DNA of 64,000 nucleotides from Bdellovibrionales bacterium GWA2_49_15 (lineage in GTDB: Bacteria > Bdellovibrionota > Bacteriovoracia > Bacteriovoracales > Bacteriovoracaceae): contig MEPP01000021.1 of NCBI GenBank assembly GCA_001769855.1, positions 124,001 to 188,000 on the forward strand. Reading direction: 5' to 3'. A model generated the notes under the pieces. That model was given only the letters and a program-made list of their open reading frames with translations. It did no database searches and was not told the DNA's origin. Shown here piece by piece: positions 33,831 through 41,893 of this stretch; position 1 is the stretch's first letter; each line of letters starts with the position of its first letter. A program made the position numbers and the translations under genes.

Positions 33831-34441
33831 GGAATTTGAAATCCGAGCTGGCGCAAGGTCTTGGATAATTCCAAGAGGGGCAGGCCAATAATAGCGGTGG
33901 AATCCTGACCATCAATTTTGTCGAACAGGCCAATTCCAAGCTCTTCGATTTTGTAAGAGCCGGCACAGTCAAAGGGACGATCGACTTCCAGGTAGCGGGT
34001 GATCTCATCCTCAGTTAAGCTGCGCATATGCAAGGTGGTGACGTCCACAAACTCCAGCAATCCGGCCGAACTCTGGACGGCGACGGCGGTGATCAGACGA
34101 TGAGTGTGTCCTTGCAGATCCTGGAGTTGCTTTTTTGCCGCGGGCATTGTGTGAGGCTTTCCCAAAACGCGCCCTTGCCACTCAACCAGCTGATCGGAGC
34201 CAATGACCGTGGCATCCGTTTCCACTTGGGCCACCGCCTGACACTTGGCCCGCGCCAGGGCCTGGGCGAGCTCGAGCATGGTACATCCTTGCAAAGTGAG
34301 CTGCTTTTTAATTTGCTCCTCATCAATATCGGGAGACAGGCATTCAAAGGGAATGGCCAGTCGGGATAACAACTCGCGACGGTACGGTGATTGGGATGCC
34401 AAAATTAAACGAAAGGGGTCTGCATTATTATTCTTTTCCAT
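33827..34441 (-). CDS. maf: Maf-like nucleoside triphosphate pyrophosphatase
   Basis: Hydrolyses non-canonical or dTTP/UTP-type nucleotides. The N-terminal signature LILASQSPYRRELLSRLAIPF and the SDQLVEWQGRVLGKP region are present. DRPFDCAGSYKIEELGIGLFDKIDGQDSTAIIGLPL gives the C-terminal conserved block. At 204 residues it is normal. Yeast/E. coli subgroup choice (YhdE versus YceF) was not resolved, though the GSYKIEELG segment is nearer to the YceF type. Coupled with yidD by ATGA overlap. Confidence 0.92.
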   Translation of the reverse strand: MEKNNNADPFRLILASQSPYRRELLSRLAIPFECLSPDIDEEQIKKQLTLQGCTMLELAQALARAKCQAVAQVETDATVIGSDQLVEWQGRVLGKPHTMPAAKKQLQDLQGHTHRLITAVAVQSSAGLLEFVDVTTLHMRSLTEDEITRYLEVDRPFDCAGSYKIEELGIGLFDKIDGQDSTAIIGLPLLELSKTLRQLGFQIP

Positions 34442-34487
34442 GCCCCATTATGCCCTCGCGGGAGGTGAATTTACAACGCGCACCTGT

Positions 34488-34928
34488 CTAAACTTTGAGC
34501 CCGTAGGTTTCCAGATTGTGGAGAATATTTTTTTCTAAACGACTTTTTTCCTTATACAGCGTTTCCAACCCTTGATAGAAGCGATCGGCATCGGGCCCTT
34601 GCAGAAACTCCGCAGCGCTACCATTTCCATCTATTTTTTGGAGAGGTCGCTGAACTAACTTGGCGAAGTTTCCCTTCATTTTTTCAAGGTGTTGAAGGAA
34701 ATTTTCACGGTCCTTAATCGGCAGCGTTTTAAGCGTGGTTTCAGTGGATGCCAGCCACTCGTGCAGAGCGCTGAGGGGGTTTTCGGGCAGTCGGTCTCGC
34801 GACGCCGTTCGCGACTGGGGCGTCCGAGCGGAATCGTCAGGATGCACCAGCATAGGGAGTAGCGGCCGAGCGCCCCAAATAAGAAGTGCAGTGAGCAAGA
34901 GGCCTCTCCTTAACAAATCTGTTCGCAT
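34488..34928 (-). CDS. Unknown protein with N-terminal signal or anchor
   Basis: 146 residues, not recognised. The N-terminal GLLLTALLIWGARPLLPML is a signal anchor or signal peptide, followed by a Pro/Arg/Ser-rich linker (PDDSARTPQSRTASRDRLPE) and a charged helical domain (LKTLPIKDRENFLQHLEKMKGN ... ETLYKEKSRLEKNI) that could form a coiled coil. It precedes maf and yidD by 46 bases and may be cotranscribed. Confidence 0.55.
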   Translation of the reverse strand: MRTDLLRRGLLLTALLIWGARPLLPMLVHPDDSARTPQSRTASRDRLPENPLSALHEWLASTETTLKTLPIKDRENFLQHLEKMKGNFAKLVQRPLQKIDGNGSAAEFLQGPDADRFYQGLETLYKEKSRLEKNILHNLETYGLKV

Positions 34929-35102
34929 ATTTCATCCTTGATAGCTTTTGAGATCGTCCTTGATCCCAGGGCCCTCGGCCTTCCCTGCAATAGAGTTGTG
35001 CAAAAGCCCTGCCGGCCTTTTTGTGGGATGGCAGTGGCCCTTTGACCCTGATCGCCTGGATTCTTTCTTAAATGGCACCGGTGTGATAGTTTTTTGTCCC
35101 TA

Positions 35103-35756
35103 ATGCAGCTTCGAGATCGTGCCCAATATATTGAAAAACGTCTTGCCCAGCTTTTTCCTGAGACTCCTATTCCTTTGCATCACGAGGACCCCTATACCTT
35201 ACTGATTGCCGTCGTCCTTTCCGCGCAATGCACGGATGAGCGGGTTAATCAGGTGACGGAAAAATTATTTGCCCGGGCCAAAACTCCCAAGGATATGGGC
35301 CAGCTTACCGTTGCCGAGATCGAAGACATTATTCGTCCGTGCGGACTTGCCGCGCGCAAGGCAAAGTCAATTTCCGAACTCTCAAAGCTGCTTTTAGAGC
35401 GGCACGAGGGACAGGTGCCCGATAGTTTTGGAGAGCTTGAGGCCCTTCCCGGCGTAGGGCATAAAACCGCTTCTGTCGTGATGTCCCAGGCCTTTAAACG
35501 GCCGGCCTTTCCGGTGGATACTCATATTCATCGCCTGGCCCAGCAGTGGGAGCTAACCTCCGGAAAGAATGTTGAGCAGACAGAACAGGATTTAAAGAAA
35601 ATTTTCAAACCGACCAGCTGGGCCAAGCTGCATTTGCGATTTATTTATTTTGGTCGGATATATTGTACTTCTCGGAATTGTGATGGACGACAGTGTGAAA
35701 TTTGTAGACACTGTTTTCCCGAGCGCAAGCGACCCAAGAGTTTTCAGCGAGCTTGA
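35103..35756 (+). CDS. nth: Endonuclease III, DNA glycosylase/AP lyase
   Basis: Removes oxidised pyrimidines. The helix-hairpin-helix and catalytic Lys are in LPGVGHKTASVV, and the catalytic Asp is in FPVDTHIHRLAQQW. The iron-sulfur cluster region near the C-terminus reads YCTSRNCDGRQCEICRHC, five cysteines with spacing 4-4-2-2 instead of the standard C-x6-C-x2-C-x5-C. The ATG at 35103 is preferred over a TTG three codons earlier; neither has a clear ribosome site. 217 residues. Confidence 0.93.
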   Translation: MQLRDRAQYIEKRLAQLFPETPIPLHHEDPYTLLIAVVLSAQCTDERVNQVTEKLFARAKTPKDMGQLTVAEIEDIIRPCGLAARKAKSISELSKLLLERHEGQVPDSFGELEALPGVGHKTASVVMSQAFKRPAFPVDTHIHRLAQQWELTSGKNVEQTEQDLKKIFKPTSWAKLHLRFIYFGRIYCTSRNCDGRQCEICRHCFPERKRPKSFQRA

Positions 35757-35762
35757 GGATTT

Positions 35763-36569
35763 ATGAAATACGAAGGCAATCTTTTAAAAATGCAGACCAC
35801 CAACGGTGAGACGGTTCAGTATGTGCTTCCCATCGGTGAGTCGCGCGTCCCTCTCAACCCGCTGCTCGGGAAAAAAATGGTGATCAACTTTGAAGGCAGA
35901 ATTAACTGCATCGCCACCGGCGAGCTGATTAAGAAGAGTTACGGTCAGGGATACAGCTATAAGGCCTTCTCCACTCTGCCTGAGTGCGATCTGTGCATCG
36001 TCAAACCCCATCAATGCCATTATGCCAAAGGGACCTGTCGCGACATGAAGTGGGGCGAGGAACATTGCATGGTTCCCTTTGTGGTTTACCTGGCCCGCAC
36101 CAATCACGTCAAGGTGGGAGTGACCGGGGCCAATCGCTGTGAGACGCGCTGGATGGATCAAGGTGCCGTAGAGGCCCTACCTATCTTACGTTTCTCTTCA
36201 CGCTATCAGGCGGGATTGATGGAACTTGAAATGAGTCAAAGCCTTCCGGATAAAACCAACTGGCAGCAGATGTTGCTGGGCGAGATTTCAGATACCCGCG
36301 ACTTGGTCGATCTGCGCGAGGAGCTCTACCTGGAATTTGCCAATCTGGTGGACGATCTGGAGGCCGAGGAAGTGGAGTCGTCGAGTTATTACTTTCACTA
36401 TCCCGAAGTGAGCAAGCTCACCAAGGTGACCGCCATTGATCTCGAACGGAAGCATCGTTTTAGCGGTACCCTGATTGGCATCAAGGGCCAGTATCTCATT
36501 TTTGACAGTGGTGTGATTAACATTCGAAAGCACCAGGGCCATCACATCAATCTTGAGATCTTAGACTAG
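35763..36569 (+). CDS. DUF2797 family protein
   Basis: 268 residues. Family landmarks seen are KSYGQGYSYKAFSTLPECDLCIVKPHQCHY (Cys cluster, perhaps metal-binding), VYLARTNHVKVGVT and a RWMDQGA motif in the central region. The function of this family is unknown; the motif VGVT..R.W.DQGA vaguely resembles the GIY-YIG nuclease core, which is an inference. It starts 6 bases after the nth stop, so the two are likely cotranscribed; it overlaps the convergent HIT gene by 9 bases. Confidence 0.8.
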   Translation: MKYEGNLLKMQTTNGETVQYVLPIGESRVPLNPLLGKKMVINFEGRINCIATGELIKKSYGQGYSYKAFSTLPECDLCIVKPHQCHYAKGTCRDMKWGEEHCMVPFVVYLARTNHVKVGVTGANRCETRWMDQGAVEALPILRFSSRYQAGLMELEMSQSLPDKTNWQQMLLGEISDTRDLVDLREELYLEFANLVDDLEAEEVESSSYYFHYPEVSKLTKVTAIDLERKHRFSGTLIGIKGQYLIFDSGVINIRKHQGHHINLEILD

Positions 36570-36953
36570 GTACGAGCGAACTTTCTCACACATCTCTTTC
36601 ATCTCTTTTTCGCTTCGGGCCTTGGCCCTTCGAAAATCCATGTCCTCGGGGGACCAGATGGGAATCAGATGATAGTGAAAGTGCGGAACCTCCAACCCGA
36701 TGATTGAGGCACCTACGCGCTTGCAGTTGGTGGCCTTCATAATGGCCTTGCCGATTTTTTGGGCATTGGAAAACACGCGGGAATAATAGGGTTCCGGGCA
36801 GTCGAGGTGATGGTCAACTTCGAGCTTCGGCACCACCAAGGTATGGCCGAGCTGGATGGGTTGAATGGTCAGAAAGGCGATGGTGAACTCATCCTCCATG
36901 ATCTTATAGCAGGGAATTTCGCCTTTGATGATTTTGGTAAAAATTGAGGGCAT
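36561..36953 (-). CDS. HIT-family nucleotide hydrolase or transferase
   Basis: 130 residues with the N-terminal FTKIIKGEIPCYKIMEDEFTIAFL typical of bacterial HIT proteins and the histidine triad VPHFHYHLIPIW (His-x-His-x-His-x-x). These proteins hydrolyse phosphoramidates or dinucleotide polyphosphates. The zinc Cys-x-x-Cys of some HIT enzymes is absent. It overlaps the 3' end of the DUF2797 gene on the opposite strand by 9 bases. Confidence 0.9.
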   Translation of the reverse strand: MPSIFTKIIKGEIPCYKIMEDEFTIAFLTIQPIQLGHTLVVPKLEVDHHLDCPEPYYSRVFSNAQKIGKAIMKATNCKRVGASIIGLEVPHFHYHLIPIWSPEDMDFRRAKARSEKEMKEMCEKVRSYLV

Positions 36954-37111
36954 GGTCAGTCCTTTGTTTGAATAAGTTGAATTTTCGTCCGCCGTCGGCC
37001 ATTTTCTGGAAATATTTGCACCGCTAGGGCATTTTAAAATACTTTTCTTAAATATTCACGGCTTGTTGACGAAACAGGAGGCAACCTGTCCTGCAACAGA
37101 GGTGACATCCA

Positions 37112-37336
37112 ATGAGTAGTTTGAAAGAAAGTGTGAAGGATTTTGAGTTCGAATGCTATGAGAAGTACACGGGTACGATCGATGAGGTGAAGAAACAGAT
37201 CGAAATCTGCCCCAAATGTGGCATTAAATTGTGTTTTTCTCACCGGCCAGACTGTAACAGTCTACTAATTGAGGAGATGGCCCGTTGCCTCAACTGTGAT
37301 TTCGGTCCACGCAATATCATCCATATTATTAACTAA
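37112..37336 (+). CDS. Small cysteine-rich (zinc-ribbon-like) protein
   Basis: 74 residues; AGAGGTG (37098-37104) supports the ATG. The C-terminal half has CPKCG, CFSH, DC and CLNCDFG, so a C-x2-C...C-x2-C ribbon is likely, with an additional Cys/His pair. The N-terminus is acidic and helical. It appears monocistronic, between the HIT gene and the fliN pair. The function is unknown. Confidence 0.6.
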   Translation: MSSLKESVKDFEFECYEKYTGTIDEVKKQIEICPKCGIKLCFSHRPDCNSLLIEEMARCLNCDFGPRNIIHIIN

Positions 37337-37501
37337 CCAAACAGCTCCGGTAAGCGGGGTGCGAGCAAATTTGTCCAGTGAAGGACCAATTGCTCCAGGC
37401 CTCCAATGCGGTTAACCTAAGCTATAAGCAGGGATTTCAGGATTTTGGACCTGCGGAAAAAATATAGGTGTTAATCGCATGAGAATGACTGGGTTTCTAC
37501 C

Positions 37502-38008
37502 ATGATGGCCAAGGTCGCCAAGACCAAAGACAAGGGTCAATTTGCGCTCATTAAGCTTAAGGTAAACACACCCGAGATCTTTTCCTTTGACCAGTCCACG
37601 GAGTGGATGGAATCTATTTTGACTGAGTTAAATGCACCGCTTGAAGAGGGCGACGTGCTTTTTACGGAAGAGGCCCCGCAAATTCATTTCAAGGGCGAAA
37701 TCACCAAAAAACAAAATGTGAAATATGGAGACATCGTAGTGGTGAAGGGCGACTTCTCGGCCAAATTTATTACCACGGATATTCAGACCGGCACGCCCAT
37801 GATGGATCGGATCGATGTGGAAGTCCGGGCCTGTTATATTGATGAGGTCATCAAGAAAAAATACGAGCTTGAGGATGAGGTCACCATCATCGTGGATGAT
37901 GAGGAATACGATCTCTTTTTGTATCAAAGCGGTAAATTTGATTTGTATGAGGTGCTACGCGAGTACGCCTTTATCAATAAGAATCCGTATCCGGTATTGG
38001 GGAAATAG
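37502..38008 (+). CDS. Unknown protein, possibly DUF177 (YceD)-like, upstream of fliN
   Basis: 168 residues, acidic overall. The pattern VVVKGDFSAKFITTDIQTG... IDVEVRACYIDEV ... EEYDLFLYQSGKFDLYEVLREYAFINKNPYPVL has the order of DUF177/YceD proteins: a strand-rich core followed by a helix ending in a proline-containing tail. The usual C-x2-C is not present, so the similarity is weak. An adhesive flagellar-export role is only a guess. It ends 2 bases before fliN, so the two are probably translated together. Confidence 0.45.
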   Translation: MMAKVAKTKDKGQFALIKLKVNTPEIFSFDQSTEWMESILTELNAPLEEGDVLFTEEAPQIHFKGEITKKQNVKYGDIVVVKGDFSAKFITTDIQTGTPMMDRIDVEVRACYIDEVIKKKYELEDEVTIIVDDEEYDLFLYQSGKFDLYEVLREYAFINKNPYPVLGK

Positions 38009-38010
38009 CC

Positions 38011-38295
38011 ATGGCAAAAGAAGAAATTCTCGAAAAAAGTTCCGACCTGTCTTGGTTATACAATGTGCCGATGAAGGTTTCCGTCGAGCTGGGCCAGGGG
38101 CGCTTAACCATCCGCGATCTTCTGCTGCTGGGCCAGGGCACAGTTTTAGAGCTAGATAAGCTGGCCGGTGAGCCTCTGGAAGTGCTGGTGAATGACCGCC
38201 TGGTGAGCCGGGGTGAAGTCGTTATGGTCAATGATAAGTATGGCATTCGTCTGACCGATGTTATCAGTCCCGATGATAAGCAGGATGAGAATTAG
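38011..38295 (+). CDS. fliN: Flagellar motor switch protein FliN
   Basis: 94 residues. Matches the FliN C-ring core: LSWLYNVPMKVSVELGQGRLTIRDLLLLGQGTVLELDKLAGEPLEVLVNDRLVSRGEVVMVNDKYGIRLTDV, a SpoA (SPOA) domain. It works with FliM and FliG in torque generation and switching. In most flagellar loci fliN follows fliM; here the upstream gene is unknown and no fliM or fliG is in the window. Confidence 0.92.
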   Translation: MAKEEILEKSSDLSWLYNVPMKVSVELGQGRLTIRDLLLLGQGTVLELDKLAGEPLEVLVNDRLVSRGEVVMVNDKYGIRLTDVISPDDKQDEN

Positions 38296-38336
38296 TTGTT
38301 GAAGTAAAATCTCATTGCGCCCCAACAGCAAAACCT

Positions 38337-39077
38337 TTATGCGGGGATATCGTTCAGGTATCTTTTTGTAAGGGTCACAGGGATTGCTAGATCAAAAAAT
38401 AATTTAACCATCTGTACACCCGCAGCGATCAAGCCCGCTGAGGGTGTATCACCAAGCAAATTAGAAAAAATACCATATACAACATTAAGGGCAAAATCGA
38501 AAGTAAAGAGGAGACCAGCCATAATGAGTAAATCTTTAAACAGAGCTTTTGGAATGGCAATAAAGTTGCCAAAAATTTTACCTTTAAAGTTACTACTCAA
38601 CACAACAGTGATGAAAAGAACTTCAACTACCGTGTAAAAAAAATGCACGGTCGCCCCGAGCGAGAAGGCCTTGAAGTTAATATTCGAAAATGAAAATAGG
38701 AGTTGAGTACTCTGGTTTTCATAGTAACCCAGGTATAATTTTAGGAAACTAAAATAGAGTAATAAAAGTGGTCCATAGATGACCCCTGGAGTGAAAAAAC
38801 AGGCAAAAAGAGTGTAATAAGAAATACTTTTTTTGAGGTATTTGCTTACGAGCTGTTTATATAAAATGAAGGTGACAATTACTTTTGTTGCCGTAATGAA
38901 AAGACCAATCACGGTAACGTTGTTTGGGTTTGATGGGTAGGCGAATAATAATAAAACACAGAAGCTAGAGACAACGAGCAAAATCTGGAAAGAAACTTCT
39001 CGCTTCAGAATGTTGAACAGTTTTTTGTACTCAATATTTAAATAGTTTTGCAATGTCAGGCCCAATTGAGTATTCAT
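38337..39077 (-). CDS. Polytopic membrane protein of unknown function
   Basis: 246 residues, AT-rich compared with neighbours, with about six membrane segments (ILLVVSSFCVLLLFA, VTVIGLFITATKVIVTFIL, YTLFACFFTPGVIYGPLLLLYF, LGATVHFFYTVVEVLFITVVL, LLIMAGLLFTFDFALNVVYG, GLIAAGVQMVKLFFDLAIPV). No family recognised; a Yip1-type topology is possible. It lies alone between fliN and the HNH gene. Confidence 0.6.
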   Translation of the reverse strand: MNTQLGLTLQNYLNIEYKKLFNILKREVSFQILLVVSSFCVLLLFAYPSNPNNVTVIGLFITATKVIVTFILYKQLVSKYLKKSISYYTLFACFFTPGVIYGPLLLLYFSFLKLYLGYYENQSTQLLFSFSNINFKAFSLGATVHFFYTVVEVLFITVVLSSNFKGKIFGNFIAIPKALFKDLLIMAGLLFTFDFALNVVYGIFSNLLGDTPSAGLIAAGVQMVKLFFDLAIPVTLTKRYLNDIPA

Positions 39078-39495
39078 TTCTTGTCCCGATGAGTGGAATT
39101 TATTTTCACCATTTTAACCTAGGTTTGATTATTAATCACTATGACAAAGTGAATATGTTAACCATTGAGGTTCATTGAGGTTCCATGACACTTTTGGGAC
39201 CAGGCGCGTCTCAGAAGTATCGTTGAACCTTTCTGGACAGGAAACTTGTGTAAGAATTTTCTTTTTTAAAGTAAGAATTATTTTTGTTCAACCCGCTCAC
39301 TTGAGAGCGGCAATCATGAAAAATTATCGGGTGTAATTCGCGATTAGACGTGTCCGTTTGAGTTTTAAGCGTGAGCAAAAATCTCGTGGCCGGTAAACGA
39401 TTAAAATTTTTTGCAAATGATTTATGGCCCAAATGCGCAAGAGAAATTCGGCGCTGAAATCTATGGTATATAGAAATAAAAAAGAGGGAGGCGGT
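39078..39495. other. Gene-free stretch between the membrane protein and the HNH gene
   Basis: 418 bases, AT-rich. It holds two tandem copies of CATTGAGGTT (39163-39172 and 39173-39182), possible operator halves. No convincing gene or RNA was seen; an ORF on the minus strand at 39211-39432 has no protein-like features. The ribosome site GGGAGG (39486-39491) of the HNH gene lies at the end. Confidence 0.4.
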
Positions 39496-40311
39496 ATGAA
39501 TTTAAAAAATCTGAAGAATGAAGTTCTGGTGCAAAATACAAAAAATCTGATTAAAGAAGAAAATCGAATCTTGGCAAAGGTGCTGGCGCATTTTCAGGAG
39601 ATCGAAGAAAGAAAGCTCTATTTGGAGCTTGGGTATGGAAGTCTTTTTTTGTTTGCAGTGAAAGAACTTGGATATAAGGAGGCCTCGGCCCAGCGGAGAA
39701 TTGAGGCCATGCGCTTTATAAATAAAACGCCGGAAGCGCGCGCCATGGTGGAAAAGGGCGAACTCAACTTGAGCAATCTCTCACTGCTTGAGCGAGTTTC
39801 AAGGGAGGCGCAAGCGACTCACGCCCAAAGTGTGGCCGCGCTTAATCTGATTCAGGAAGAATCAACTTCCGCTGTGGAATCAGAAGCTAAGTTGCGCGGA
39901 TATTTTAAGTTAGAAAATAAAAAACGGGTGGTTAAGATTGAGATGGATGAAGAAACATACCAGCTTTGGTTAGCAACGAAGGCCAAGCTTGGGGAAGTTC
40001 TCGACGCTGCCGCCATCAAAAAATTATGTAAGTCGCAAGTTGAAATGCCACAGAAAAAGGTCCGACAAGCGCCCACCACTCGGACTGCGGGGCGTGTTCT
40101 GAGACGAGAACTCTTAAAACAGGCCGAGCATCAGTGCGAATATGTCAGCTCGATCAACGGGCGACGCTGTGAGAACCGGCACTTTCTCCAGGCGGATCAT
40201 AAAGTGCCTTACTTCCTCGGCGGAAAAACGGTGCAGCCAAACATGCGCGTTCTTTGTCAGCAGCACAATGCGCATGTTTATCAAAAATTGAAAGAGAAAA
40301 ATGTCTTTTAA
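39496..40311 (+). CDS. HNH endonuclease family protein
   Basis: 271 residues from the ATG at 39496 (GGGAGG at 39486-39491). The N-terminal ~160 residues are a charged helical domain (IEERKLYLELGYGSLFLFAVKEL, NLSLLERVSREAQATH), typical of many small HNH proteins in this group of bacteria. The C-terminal HNH fold has CEYVSSINGRRCEN, the DH motif FLQADHKVPYFLGG and the final NMRVLCQQHN. Two broken relatives occur at 56918 and 60580 in the same window. Role unknown: defence or mobile-element nucleases are common in this family. Confidence 0.85.
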   Translation: MNLKNLKNEVLVQNTKNLIKEENRILAKVLAHFQEIEERKLYLELGYGSLFLFAVKELGYKEASAQRRIEAMRFINKTPEARAMVEKGELNLSNLSLLERVSREAQATHAQSVAALNLIQEESTSAVESEAKLRGYFKLENKKRVVKIEMDEETYQLWLATKAKLGEVLDAAAIKKLCKSQVEMPQKKVRQAPTTRTAGRVLRRELLKQAEHQCEYVSSINGRRCENRHFLQADHKVPYFLGGKTVQPNMRVLCQQHNAHVYQKLKEKNVF

Positions 40312-40653
40312 GGTGCCCTGATCACCACAACCAAAGAAATGCTTCATTTTTGCATGAATCAATTGTTGAATTGTTTCATGTCGAGAGGGATAAAAGGGAA
40401 ATGAAATTTCCATGGGGTTTCACATGAAACGCATTCAAGGCGAGCTTTTTTATTATCATCGGGAAATTTGGCCGGTCACAAATGTAGCGTTGTGCTTTCA
40501 AGGAAGCGGCAAAGGGCCATCGTCTACAATACGAACACACAGTCCCATGTGAGGATTATTTGGGATTTGATGCAAGCATAATGTGTTTTCGAAGATTCAT
40601 TGACTTTCAGTTTCTTAATGCCCTATATGTTCTTTTAAAAAAAAGGAAATCAA
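40312..40653. other. Gene-free stretch after the HNH gene
   Basis: 342 bases with no gene that I can support. An inverted pair GTTTCATGT (40373-40381) / ACATGAAAC (40422-40430) is visible, arms 40 bases apart, of uncertain meaning. AAAGGAAA at 40640-40647 probably serves as ribosome site for the gene at 40654. Confidence 0.4.
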
Positions 40654-41088
40654 ATGTTAAAAAAATCACTGTTAGCAGTCATCTTTCTCGCGACAATGGC
40701 GGTAGCAGAAGCCGGCCCAGGCATGACATGCATTTTCGTCGGCAAAAATGAAATCCCACAGATCGTTAACTTCAAGGAAATAAACTCCCCCAGGAGTTAC
40801 ATTCAGCTAAGCGGAAAAATCCAGGGCACGAGCTATTTTATCGTAGCCGATGTTCCAGTCTCCAACGGTCCTGCTCACTTTCCACGACTTTCTCTCTTTC
40901 AAAGCACCGATCAAGGAACAAGGCTTTTAGACCAGGTCACTTCGGTTGTTCCCAAGCAATCAGGAGACATCGTCCCGGCGGAATGGGAAAAAGTTCTTGG
41001 TCTGCGCTTTCTAAAGAACGATTTGGTTCCCGGAAAAAAACTTTCCTGCGAGCTTAATCTTTTTCAGCTTCTGGGCAATCTTAAGTAA
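40654..41088 (+). CDS. Secreted protein of unknown function
   Basis: 144 residues with a clear signal peptide (KKSLLAVIFLATMAVAEA, cleavage before GPGMTC). The mature protein has two Cys (MTCIF and LSCELNLF) that could form a disulfide and strand-rich segments. Function not recognised. Monocistronic; its 3' end faces the amidase gene. Confidence 0.6.
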   Translation: MLKKSLLAVIFLATMAVAEAGPGMTCIFVGKNEIPQIVNFKEINSPRSYIQLSGKIQGTSYFIVADVPVSNGPAHFPRLSLFQSTDQGTRLLDQVTSVVPKQSGDIVPAEWEKVLGLRFLKNDLVPGKKLSCELNLFQLLGNLK

Positions 41089-41137
41089 ATTTGATTGTTC
41101 CACATAACATCTTGAAAAATGTCTTTGCGACAGCACC

Positions 41138-41893
41138 TCAAAACTTATAATTTTTCTTCACATACGCCGTAATCCCATTCGCCACGCCTTCGGCGAATTT
41201 GTCCTGAAAGCGCGGATCGGCCATGAGTTCGCGTTCTTGGAGATGGGTCATGAAGCCTGCCTCCAGCAAGACCGACGGGCGCTTGCTTAGGGCCAGAACA
41301 TAGAACAAGGCGGCCTTGGGCCCGCGGTCGGATTGGGCGAAGGCCTTTTTGACTGAGCTTACCAGGCCCTTGTGAATGGACTGGGCGAGCCCTTTGGAAA
41401 CCGGGGCGGTGCGCTCGATCACGAGATCGGCCAGGATTTGATTGATCACCACGATCTCGCCTTTTAAATCTTTATTTTCCACCCGCTCAATTTTGTGAAC
41501 GGCGATGTTGTTGTGATTGTCCAGATAGTAGACCTCCAGGCCCTTGGCGTGGGGGTTCTCATGGGCGTTTAAGTGAATGGAGATGAAATAATCCGCCGCG
41601 ACCTTGTCGGCCATCTGGGCGCGATCATCCAGCGAGATCGTGCGATCCATGGTGCGGGTGAGATAGGATTGGAAATTTTTTTTCAATAACTTATTTATCT
41701 TAAGCGAAATCTCCAGCGCCAACTCTTTCTCGCAAACTTCCCGCTCTTTGGCCTTGATATAAGATTTCGCGCCACAGTCGTCTCCTCCGTGGCCGGGGTC
41801 GATTAAGATAATGGGCGTGCGGGCGCTGAGCTCCAAAGAGAGAAACAGGCCCCCCAGCAACGTGCTGAAGAGAATTTTTTTAGAAACGTTCAT
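41138..41893 (-). CDS. N-acetylmuramoyl-L-alanine amidase (Amidase_3)
   Basis: Cleaves the bond between MurNAc and the peptide stem in peptidoglycan. Signal peptide KKILFSTLLGGLFLSLELSA. Zinc/catalytic elements: ILIDPGHGGDDCG (His, first ligand), Glu in KELALEIS, HLNAHENPHAKGLEVYYL (second His), and VLLEAGFMTHLQERELM (catalytic Glu). It lacks an obvious AMIN or LysM domain. Its start lies inside the last codons of dacB (14-base overlap), a sign of a wall-remodelling operon. Confidence 0.92.
   Translation of the reverse strand: MNVSKKILFSTLLGGLFLSLELSARTPIILIDPGHGGDDCGAKSYIKAKEREVCEKELALEISLKINKLLKKNFQSYLTRTMDRTISLDDRAQMADKVAADYFISIHLNAHENPHAKGLEVYYLDNHNNIAVHKIERVENKDLKGEIVVINQILADLVIERTAPVSKGLAQSIHKGLVSSVKKAFAQSDRGPKAALFYVLALSKRPSVLLEAGFMTHLQERELMADPRFQDKFAEGVANGITAYVKKNYKF

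Noticed and set aside
39211..39432. 73-codon minus-strand frame upstream of the HNH gene
   Set aside because: No ribosome site, no recognisable composition or motif.
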